Made by a program: the position numbers and the translations under genes
Notes under the pieces: model-generated
Databases searched by the model: none
What the model saw: only the letters and a program-made list of their open reading frames with translations
Told to the model about the DNA's origin: nothing
Shown: positions 7,752 through 13,447 of the stretch, piece after piece
Position numbering within the stretch: the first letter of the stretch is position 1
Layout: each line of letters starts with the position of its first letter
NCBI GenBank assembly: GCA_026416215.1
Contig: JAOAFP010000039.1
Coordinates: forward strand, 1-13,447
Source of the DNA: Negativicutes bacterium
GTDB taxonomy: Bacteria > Bacillota > Negativicutes > SKW292
Length of the DNA: 13,447 nucleotides
Reading direction: 5' to 3'

Positions 7752-8440
7752 ACGAACAGGACTTTAGCAGCCGGTTTTTCGTCAATGAACATTGCTCGAT
7801 ACTGGGTGCGGCCATAGATATTACCGTGCAGGAATGCCTGTGGGTTCTACTGGAACGTCTTGCCAGGGAAAGGCGGAATCACCTGGTGCGCTGTCAGCTG
7901 TTCGGGGAAATGATGCTGGAGGCCATTCAGCGCCAGGGTAAGTACCGGAAGATGATCAGCGAGGAGTACAAGGCGATGGCGCTGGCCGCCATACCGTTGC
8001 ACGACATTGGTAAGGTACTGGTTAGCGAGGCTATCCTGTTTAAACAGGAAAAACTGACTGAAAGCGAATATCAGGTGGCCAAGGAACACGTTTGTCTGGG
8101 CCGTGATTTGATAAAAAAAGTCGCCGGCAATATCGGCGACAGTGAGTTATCCAAAGTAATTGAGGATGTTGTTGCCTACCATCACGAGCGATGGGACGGA
8201 CGGGGATATCCCGAAGGATTGGCCGGTGAGGACATCCCGCTGGCAGCCCGGCTTATGGCCATCATCGACACCTATGACAGTATGACCGCCCGTCGCGGCC
8301 CGGCCGACGTCTTTGCCCACGAGGAGGCCGTAACCATCATCGAGACAGCGGCCGGTGCCCTGTTCGATCCGGAGATGGTCAGGACTTTTGCCGCGCTCAG
8401 CGGGCATTTCCGTGAGATATCCATCCAGTACGCCGACTGA
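7748..8440 (+). CDS. Stand-alone HD-GYP domain phosphohydrolase
   Basis: The 230-residue protein is essentially one HD-GYP domain. Members of this group hydrolyse cyclic di-GMP or related cyclic dinucleotides at a di- or tri-iron site. Visible ligands are H45, H85-D86 with K89 (LHDIGKV), H114 (KEHVCLG), H145-H146 (YHHERWDG) and D174 (IIDTYDSMT). The GYP signature is GRGYPEGL (151-158). The segment after DSMTARR reads GPADVF rather than the common PYR, a small departure. No receiver, PAS, GAF or membrane segment is present; the first 35 residues could be a short sensor or packing helix. ATG 7748 is chosen over in-frame upstream starts because AAGGAGG at 7733-7739 lies 8 bases before it and the upstream part would overlap the esterase completely. 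The start overlaps the esterase stop as ATGA. Phosphodiesterase activity is an inference from conserved residues. Confidence 0.88.
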   Translation: MNEQDFSSRFFVNEHCSILGAAIDITVQECLWVLLERLARERRNHLVRCQLFGEMMLEAIQRQGKYRKMISEEYKAMALAAIPLHDIGKVLVSEAILFKQEKLTESEYQVAKEHVCLGRDLIKKVAGNIGDSELSKVIEDVVAYHHERWDGRGYPEGLAGEDIPLAARLMAIIDTYDSMTARRGPADVFAHEEAVTIIETAAGALFDPEMVRTFAALSGHFREISIQYAD

Positions 8441-8448
8441 CAGGCGAT

Positions 8449-9438
8449 TCAGAAGCTGACTAAGCTCATGGCTTCTCGAACCTCGGCCATGGTTGCTACG
8501 GCCACTGATCGGGCCCGGCCGGTGCCAGCAGCGAGAATTTCCCTCACCTCGCGGCCACGGCTGGCGTAGTGGTCCCGCCGTTCGCGGATGGGGTCAAGCA
8601 GGGCATTAATCTTATCGGCCAGGCGGCGTTTGCAGTCGCTGCAGCCGATGCCGGCCGTCCGGCAGTTTTCGCTTATTTCCTCGATTTCTTCCCGGTTGAA
8701 GGCTTGGTGATAGCCAAAGACCGTGCATATATCCGGATGTCCCGGGTCATGCCGGCGGATTCGGGCTGGGTCGGTGACGGCGGTCTTTATTTTGCTGGTC
8801 ACCGTTTCTGGCGGATCACTAAGGTAGATGCAGTTGTCCAGCGATTTTGACATCTTGGCCCTGCCGTCCAGTCCGGCCAGTTTTGTCACCGGGCTCAGCA
8901 AAGCCTGGGGTTCGACCAGAACCGGCCGGTAGAGATCGTTGAACCGGCGGGCGATCCGCCGGGCCTGTTCGATATGGGGCAGCTGATCTGCCCCCACCGG
9001 CACCCAGTGGGCTTTGAAAATGGTGATATCAGCAGCCTGGCTTACCGGATAGCCGAGAAAGCCGTAGTAAAGATCTTTCAGCCCCTTTTCCTCAATCTCC
9101 TGTTTTGTGGTCGGGTTGTGGCGAAGCGAGCTCACGGTTACGAACATAGAGAAAAAAATCGTCAGTTCAGCAATTTCCGGGATCATCGACTGGAGCAAAA
9201 TGGTGGAAACTCCAGGATCGATCCCGACGGCCAGATAATCAAGCATAACCTCGCCGATGTGCTCGCGGAGGGCCCCCGGATTGTCAAAGTGGGTGGTCAT
9301 GGCCTGGACATCAGCGATCATTATGAAGGTTTCATACTGATGCTGCAGTTTCACCCGGGTCTCAAGGCTGCCCACGTAATGGCCGAGGTGGAGGCGGCCG
9401 GTGGGCCGGTCGCCAGTCAGAATTCGCTGTTTCATCAT
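8449..9438 (-). CDS. trpS: Tryptophanyl-tRNA synthetase with Fe-S-type cysteine motif
   Basis: TrpRS charges tRNA-Trp with tryptophan using ATP. This class Ic synthetase of 329 residues has the HIGH-type motif HLGH (17-20, in GDRPTGRLHLGHYVGSL) and the KMSKS loop (195-199). The C-terminal anticodon-binding region carries C238, C259, C266 and C269, spaced C-x20-C-x6-C-x2-C. That closely matches the C-x22-C-x6-C-x2-C set that binds a [4Fe-4S] cluster in Thermotoga maritima TrpRS. Reading on the minus strand, the start region is TTG-ATG-ATG behind AGGCGG. I chose the first ATG (spacing 6); the next ATG at 9435 (MKQRIL) is equally plausible. The gene stands alone, convergent with the HD-GYP gene 8 bases away and divergent from the GH1 gene. 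Confidence 0.96.
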   Translation of the reverse strand: MMKQRILTGDRPTGRLHLGHYVGSLETRVKLQHQYETFIMIADVQAMTTHFDNPGALREHIGEVMLDYLAVGIDPGVSTILLQSMIPEIAELTIFFSMFVTVSSLRHNPTTKQEIEEKGLKDLYYGFLGYPVSQAADITIFKAHWVPVGADQLPHIEQARRIARRFNDLYRPVLVEPQALLSPVTKLAGLDGRAKMSKSLDNCIYLSDPPETVTSKIKTAVTDPARIRRHDPGHPDICTVFGYHQAFNREEIEEISENCRTAGIGCSDCKRRLADKINALLDPIRERRDHYASRGREVREILAAGTGRARSVAVATMAEVREAMSLVSF

Positions 9439-9482
9439 CAATTACCGCCTGCTGGTTTTGGTTTGGTTAAGCGCCTTGTAAT

Positions 9483-9509
9483 ATTATACTTTGGCCGGCG
9501 GCATGTCAA
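9483..9509 (-). promoter_or_regulatory. Predicted sigma-A-type promoter for trpS
   Basis: Read on the minus strand, a perfect TTGACA (+ strand 9504-9509) is followed after 15 bases by a perfect TATAAT (+ strand 9483-9488). The spacer is shorter than the usual 16-18. Shifting the -10 by two bases gives TAATAT with a 17-base spacer but only four matches. Transcription would begin about 9476, leaving a leader of roughly 38 bases. That is far too short for a T-box. The call rests on hexamer matching only. Confidence 0.65.
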
Positions 9510-9549
9510 TTTGGCTTCTGGCCGGCCACGACCAACGACGGTGGGTGTA

Positions 9550-9578
9550 TTGACAACGTGCGTTATGGCTGTTATTGC
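9550..9578 (+). promoter_or_regulatory. Possible promoter for the GH1-GDPD unit
   Basis: TTGACA at 9550-9555 is followed after 17 bases by TATTGC (9573-9578), with TG at 9570-9571 giving an extended -10 (TGT-TATTGC). The -10 itself matches only three of six bases, so the TG extension would have to compensate. The implied leader is about 60 bases. I see no catabolite-response element or antiterminator site in the 9439-9647 gap, which is otherwise GC-rich spacer with scattered GCCGGC strings. Confidence 0.4.
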
Positions 9579-9647
9579 CGGCCATGCCGGAAAAATGTGC
9601 CCGTCCGCACGGGACAACAGACCGGAAAAGAAAGAGAGGAAGGAAAA

Positions 9648-11054
9648 ATGAAGTTCCCCCATGACTTTTTGTTCGGGGCGGCCACGGCCGCTTATCAGGT
9701 GGAAGGAGGCTGGAATGAAGACGGCAAGGGCTTGTCTAACTGGGATGTGTTCTCCAAGCTGCCGGGCAAGACCTACAATGGCACCAACGGCGATATCGCC
9801 GTGGACCATTATCACCGTTACGCCGAGGATATTGCCCTGATGGCCGGCATGGGCCTGCAGTCCTACCGGTTTTCCATTGCCTGGACCCGGATTTTGCCGC
9901 AGGGCAGGGGGGTTGTTAATCAGGCCGGGATCGATTTTTACAACCGGGTGATCGACGAATGTCTTAAATGGGGCATCGTCCCCTTCGTCACCCTTTACCA
10001 CTGGGACTTGCCTCAGATGCTTGAGGAGGCTGGCGGCTGGAGCAACCGGGCTACGGCCGAGGCATTCATCGAGTATGCTGCGATATGTTTTAAGGCGTTC
10101 GGCGATCGGGTGAAGCACTGGATTACATTTAATGAAACAGTGGTATTCACTGGTCTTGGTTACATCAGTGGAGCCCATCCGCCGGGGAAGACCGACGATA
10201 TAAAGGGATATTTCACTGCCACCCACTATGTGTTCTGGGCCCATGCCGAGACGGTCAGACTCTATAGACAGCTGCGCCAGTTCGGTGAAATCGGCATCAC
10301 TCATGTGTTCAGCCCGGCGTTCAGCGTTGACCGGCAGCCGGAAAACCTGCAGGCCGCCCGTCATGCCAACGAGTTTGACACATACTGGTTTTTCGATCCG
10401 ATCCTCAGGGGCAGTTACCCGGAATACGTGGTGGACTCAGCCCGGCGGAACGGCTGGTTGCCGGACTGGACCGACGCCGAACTGGCCACCATCGCCGACT
10501 GTGCCCGGTACAACGATTTTATCGGTCTCAATTACTATCAGCCGATGCGGGTGGTTAGAAACCACCAGTCGGAAAAATCGGTCCACAGCCGTGAAAGCTC
10601 GACCGGAGCGCCGGGCAGCCCGTCATTTGACGGTTATTTCCGGACGGTGAGAATGGACGACAAAGTTTATACCAAATGGGGATGGGAAATATCGCCCGAG
10701 GGCTTTTACGAGGGTCTGCTGATGCTACATGAACGGTACGGCCAGGTAAAAATGTACATCACCGAAAATGGTCTGGGAGATGAAGATCCGGTGATCGACG
10801 GCGAGGTGGTAGATGTGCCCAGAATCAAGTACATTGAACAACACCTGAAGGCGGTAAAGCGGGCGATTGCTGCGGGGGTGAATATCAGGGGCTACTACGC
10901 CTGGTCGGCCATTGACCTGCTTAGCTGGCTGAACGGGTTCAGAAAGCAGTACGGGTTCATTTACGTTGACCACCACAACAATCTCCAGCGCCGAAAAAAA
11001 CTTTCCTACTATTGGTACCGGCAAATTATTGCTGAACGGGGGGAAAGCCTGTGA
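9648..11054 (+). CDS. GH1 glycosidase, probably 6-phospho-beta-glucosidase
   Basis: This 468-residue protein is a complete (beta/alpha)8 glycoside hydrolase family 1 enzyme. It opens with the family signature (FLFGAATAAYQVEG, 7-20). The acid/base glutamate is E163 in TFNET (the last residue is usually Pro or Ile), and the nucleophile is E373 in ITENG. The substrate-binding loop DLLSWLNGFRKQYG has Ser426, Lys433 and Tyr435. In GH1 that set binds the 6-phosphate of phosphorylated disaccharides, whereas ordinary beta-glucosidases have Glu in place of the Ser (for example W-E-W-x-x-G-Y). I therefore infer hydrolysis of phosphotransferase-imported beta-glucosides in the cytosol; no PTS gene is in the window to confirm this. 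ATG 9648 is chosen because AGAGGAAGGA lies just upstream. A longer in-frame reading from 9558 would place the start upstream of the predicted -10 and lacks a ribosome site. It is translationally coupled to the GDPD gene. Confidence 0.85.
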   Translation: MKFPHDFLFGAATAAYQVEGGWNEDGKGLSNWDVFSKLPGKTYNGTNGDIAVDHYHRYAEDIALMAGMGLQSYRFSIAWTRILPQGRGVVNQAGIDFYNRVIDECLKWGIVPFVTLYHWDLPQMLEEAGGWSNRATAEAFIEYAAICFKAFGDRVKHWITFNETVVFTGLGYISGAHPPGKTDDIKGYFTATHYVFWAHAETVRLYRQLRQFGEIGITHVFSPAFSVDRQPENLQAARHANEFDTYWFFDPILRGSYPEYVVDSARRNGWLPDWTDAELATIADCARYNDFIGLNYYQPMRVVRNHQSEKSVHSRESSTGAPGSPSFDGYFRTVRMDDKVYTKWGWEISPEGFYEGLLMLHERYGQVKMYITENGLGDEDPVIDGEVVDVPRIKYIEQHLKAVKRAIAAGVNIRGYYAWSAIDLLSWLNGFRKQYGFIYVDHHNNLQRRKKLSYYWYRQIIAERGESL

Positions 11055-12193
11055 AGGTTAGTTTAGCAGCTATTTTATGCCTTATCGGTATCTGGGCGCT
11101 GTTTTCGCAGACAGCCGCGGCTGTTGGCTTTGTCGGGCAGATCACCTCGGACATCGATGGAAAAAAATGGGTGCAGGTTTACGCCCATCGCGGTGCCCGC
11201 AGTTACGCGCCGGAAAATACCATTCCCGGCTATGCCGTGGGGCTGAGCACCGGCACCGATTGGGTGGACATGGACATCGGCATGACGGCTGACGGGCAAA
11301 TTGTTGTCACTCATGACATCTGGCTGAATCCCGATATCGTTCGGCGGGCGGACGGAAAGTTTATTGCCGCCGGCAAGGACGAGCTTACCGGCAATGCCAG
11401 CGGCAGGCAGCTGGACTGGCAGCTGCATCCATTCCTGATCAAAAACCTGACTTATGCCCGGCTGACAGCTTACGATGTGGGAAGAATAAACCCCAGCAGC
11501 CCTTACCGCCAGCTTTTCCCTGCCCAGTACGGGATGGACGGGGTGCATATTCCCTTGCTGGCTGATGTGATCCGCTTTGTCAGACAAGTGGCCGGCGATC
11601 AGGTGGGATTTCAAATTGAGTTCAAAACTGATCCCGCTCACCCGGACTGGACAGTGAGTCCCCGCGAATTTGCCGTTGCCCTGTATGAGGTGCTGAAAAG
11701 AGAGGAAGTGCTGGATCAATGTGAGATTCAGTCGTTCGACTGGCGTTGTTTGTACGAGCTGCAGAAAATTGACCCTGCGGTGGCCACCGCTTATCTTACC
11801 TCAACTGACAACCAGCCGGGCGGGGTGGACGATTTCTATTCAGGCAACAGGGTTCAGGCCGGGCTTTGGACTGGCGGATTCTGCCTGGCTGACTACAATT
11901 ACTCCATACCCCAAATGGTGAAATCGCTGGGCGGACGGTGCTGGGAACCGGAAGATCGGCAGCTGACCATGGAGGCATTGTACGAGGCTCACGCTTTGGG
12001 ACTCAAAGTGGTGGTTTGGTCTTGGCCGGAAAAAAGCGGCAACGACTTCGACCCGCAGATGATTGGCAAGCTGATCGACTGGGGAGTGGATGGCATAATC
12101 ACTGATGACCCGGCCCGGCTGGTGGCCATGCTGGCCGCCAGGGGACACCGGTTGCCGCCGCGGTTTGTAGTCCGGCCATATGGAGACGAATAG
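11051..12193 (+). CDS. Exported glycerophosphodiester phosphodiesterase (GDPD)
   Basis: GDPD enzymes split glycerophosphodiesters into glycerol-3-phosphate and an alcohol. The 380-residue product starts with a Sec-type signal peptide (Lys2, a hydrophobic core at 4-19, and TAAA near 21-24 as a likely cleavage area). The mature part is one TIM-barrel GDPD domain. H46-R47 is in YAHRGARSYAPENT, with E55. D73 and D75 are in WVDMDIGMT, H88-D89 in VVTHDIWLNPD, E190 and K192 in FQIEFKTDP, and GVDGIITDDP closes the barrel (345-354). D73 sits where many family members have Glu. An insertion separates the second motif from E190, as in GlpQ-type secreted members. The start is GTG 11051, overlapping the GH1 stop as GTGA, with GGGGGGA at 11038-11044 as ribosome site. 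Whether the signal is cleaved or retained as an anchor is unclear. Role: probably scavenging of lipid or wall-polymer headgroups outside the membrane. Confidence 0.88.
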   Translation: MKVSLAAILCLIGIWALFSQTAAAVGFVGQITSDIDGKKWVQVYAHRGARSYAPENTIPGYAVGLSTGTDWVDMDIGMTADGQIVVTHDIWLNPDIVRRADGKFIAAGKDELTGNASGRQLDWQLHPFLIKNLTYARLTAYDVGRINPSSPYRQLFPAQYGMDGVHIPLLADVIRFVRQVAGDQVGFQIEFKTDPAHPDWTVSPREFAVALYEVLKREEVLDQCEIQSFDWRCLYELQKIDPAVATAYLTSTDNQPGGVDDFYSGNRVQAGLWTGGFCLADYNYSIPQMVKSLGGRCWEPEDRQLTMEALYEAHALGLKVVVWSWPEKSGNDFDPQMIGKLIDWGVDGIITDDPARLVAMLAARGHRLPPRFVVRPYGDE

Positions 12194-12276
12194 AGAAATA
12201 TTTTACCACGGACGGCGAAGATCACCGATTGTTCAGGAAAGGCTAAAAAGACCGGCAGGTTAACAAATGGGCGGGT

Positions 12277-12306
12277 TTGACGGAAATCTCGACCTGGGGG
12301 TATAAT
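12277..12306 (+). promoter_or_regulatory. Predicted sigma-A-type promoter for secD
   Basis: TTGACG at 12277-12282 (five of six) and a perfect TATAAT at 12301-12306 are separated by 18 bases. The start of transcription would fall near 12313, giving a leader of about 35 bases to the secD start. The rest of the 12194-12347 gap shows no convincing intrinsic terminator for the upstream GDPD gene: I see no GC-rich hairpin followed by a T-run. Confidence 0.7.
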
Positions 12307-12347
12307 GTCCCCTGTGTTTGCAAAACAAAGTGAAGGGGGAAACAGGT

Positions 12348-13447
12348 TTGCGAAGCGGAGGACTGGCTTATTTCCTGATTGCAGTGGTGGTCATAGTTGC
12401 CGGCTTTGGTTACTACATCAAACCGCTGGCGACGTCGATAAAGCAGGGGCTCGACCTGCAGGGCGGCACACACGTGGTGCTCGAGGCGGTTGATACGCCG
12501 GAAACCGCGGTGGACAACGATGCAATGGTGCGTTCGCTGAAAATAATTGAGCAGCGGGTGAACGAGCTGGGTCTTACCGAGCCGGTCATTCAGCGGCAGG
12601 GTGAGCGGCGGATCATCGTCGAACTGCCGGGGGTCAAAGATCCGGAAAAGGCCATCGAGATGCTGGGGAAAACCGCTTTGCTGGAATTTAAGACCGAAGA
12701 CGGAAAAACGGTGCTGACCGGTAAGGATCTTAAGGATGCCAGGGCGCGGATTGATCAGCAGGGACGAAATATGATCGATCTTGAGTTCACCGGTGAGGGG
12801 GCGAAAAAGTTCGCTGACATAACGGCGGTCAATGTTGGGAAAAGGGTGGCCATAACCCTGGACGGTCAGATTTTGACCAACCCGGTGGTAAACGAGGTTA
12901 TTCCCAACGGCAAAGCTGAGATTTCCGGGACACGGACGATTGAGGAAGCTCAGCGGATTGCCATTCTGCTGCGTAGCGGGGCGCTGCCGGTCAAGCTGAA
13001 TATCCTCGAAACCAGGACGGTCGGGCCGACCCTTGGGGCTGATTCCAAGGAAAAAAGCCAGCAGGCTTTTGCAATCGGCATAGCATCCATCGTTTTGTTC
13101 ATGCTGCTGTTTTACCGGATGTCGGGGTTTGTGGCCACGGTGTCGCTGATGCTCTACGTGATGCTGCTGCTGACAGTGCTTAAAATGCTCAATGCCACCC
13201 TGACCCTGCCCGGCATTGCGGGGATTATATTGTCGATGGGTATGGCGGTTGACGCTAACGTACTGATTTTTGAACGGTTTAAGGAGGAATACCGGCAGGG
13301 CAAGACACTGCGGGCCGCTATGGACCTGGGATTCACCCGGGCATTTTCCACCATTCTTGACTCAAACGTGACCACCCTGATCGCTGCCGTTGTCCTGTTC
13401 TTTGTCGGCAGCGGCACTATCAAGGGGTTTGCCCTGACGCTGGGTAT
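12348..13447 (+). CDS. secD: Protein translocase subunit SecD (3'-partial)
   Basis: SecD, with SecF, uses the proton-motive force to assist SecYEG-SecA export. The window holds 366 codons and the gene continues past the edge. There is a short cytoplasmic N-terminus, then TM1 (about residues 6-24). The LDLQGGTHVVLEA motif (35-47) follows, then a compact P1 periplasmic region without the large insertion seen in E. coli. The membrane part begins with GPTLGADS (226-233), followed by TM segments near 239-256, 260-280 and 288-309. The last contains GMAVDANVLIFERF, with D302 and R310, the conserved charged pair linked to proton use. The start is TTG 12348: GAAGGGGGA ends 7 bases upstream, whereas an in-frame GTG at 12330 lacks a ribosome site. 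A promoter lies just upstream. No yajC precedes it. secF is expected downstream, outside the window. Confidence 0.95.
   Translation, partial: MRSGGLAYFLIAVVVIVAGFGYYIKPLATSIKQGLDLQGGTHVVLEAVDTPETAVDNDAMVRSLKIIEQRVNELGLTEPVIQRQGERRIIVELPGVKDPEKAIEMLGKTALLEFKTEDGKTVLTGKDLKDARARIDQQGRNMIDLEFTGEGAKKFADITAVNVGKRVAITLDGQILTNPVVNEVIPNGKAEISGTRTIEEAQRIAILLRSGALPVKLNILETRTVGPTLGADSKEKSQQAFAIGIASIVLFMLLFYRMSGFVATVSLMLYVMLLLTVLKMLNATLTLPGIAGIILSMGMAVDANVLIFERFKEEYRQGKTLRAAMDLGFTRAFSTILDSNVTTLIAAVVLFFVGSGTIKGFALTLG

Noticed and set aside
8451..8476. Inverted repeat AGAAGC/GCTTCT as a bidirectional terminator
   Set aside because: The stem is only 6 bases with a 14-base loop, and neither strand has a T-run after it; it also lies in the trpS coding end.
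9490..9600. Clustered GCCGGC/GGCCGG strings in the trpS-GH1 gap as operator sites
   Set aside because: The same strings are frequent in coding sequence across the whole window, so they reflect base composition rather than a specific operator.
9558..9647. Thirty-codon upstream extension of the GH1 gene
   Set aside because: The GH1 family begins at the MKFPHDFLFG region, a ribosome site precedes ATG 9648, and the extension would start upstream of the predicted -10 element.
9438..10364. Long minus-strand open frame (308 codons) opposite the GH1 gene, ending at the trpS start
   Set aside because: It is antisense to a GH1 gene with intact catalytic motifs. The product has no recognisable domain, and such frames are common opposite GC-rich codons.
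12194..12260. Terminator after the GDPD gene
   Set aside because: No stable GC stem followed by a T-run could be found. The TATTTT near 12200 is not preceded by a hairpin.
12311..12346. CCTGT/ACAGG inverted repeat around the secD ribosome site as a translational switch
   Set aside because: The stem is 5 bases with a loop of more than 25, and the left arm falls at or before the predicted transcription start.
12305..12493. Short plus-strand open frame of 62 codons near the start of secD
   Set aside because: It overlaps secD in a different frame, has no ribosome site and shows no recognisable content.

Overview
The window is a gene-dense, moderately GC-rich stretch of bacterial chromosome. The gene set suggests an anaerobic member of the Bacillota, possibly Negativicutes- or Peptococcaceae-like. 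Four features point there: an Asp23/Gls24-family protein, a MutS-MutL pair whose MutL carries the endonuclease motifs (so no MutH is needed), a Firmicutes-style RsmJ-like methyltransferase directly after mutL, and a tryptophanyl-tRNA synthetase with an iron-sulfur-type cysteine set. The taxonomic call is an inference. CGG arginine codons and CCGG/GGCC strings are frequent in all the genes, and no segment looks compositionally foreign.

Region 1 (1-8440, all + strand) is one tightly packed run: Asp23-like gene, miaB (tRNA A37 methylthiolation), mutS, mutL (mismatch repair), an RsmJ-like methyltransferase, an alpha/beta-hydrolase of the carboxylesterase/monoacylglycerol-lipase type, and a stand-alone HD-GYP protein. 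Junctions are ATGA or GTGA overlaps, an 8-base overlap (miaB/mutS) or gaps of 3 to 13 bases, so translation is probably coupled. Information-maintenance genes lie upstream and a lipid/signalling-type pair downstream.

Region 2 (8449-9438, - strand) is trpS, convergent with the HD-GYP gene (8-base gap) and divergent from the next pair. It has a near-perfect promoter and no room for a T-box leader.

Region 3 (9648-12193, + strand) is a two-gene unit: a GH1 glycosidase with the residues typical of 6-phospho-beta-glucosidases, joined by a GTGA overlap to an exported glycerophosphodiester phosphodiesterase.

Region 4 (12194-13447, + strand) has a sigma-A-like promoter and the first 366 codons of secD, which runs off the end of the window.

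I found no CRISPR array, rRNA, tRNA, insertion sequence, phage gene or recognisable riboswitch, and no convincing intrinsic terminator. The window is mostly housekeeping. The points most worth a second look are the Fe-S-type TrpRS, the GH1-GDPD pair, the altered catalytic positions in MutL and the hydrolase, and the HD-GYP/esterase tail on the mutSL operon. I do not see strong evidence for a wholly new multi-gene system.
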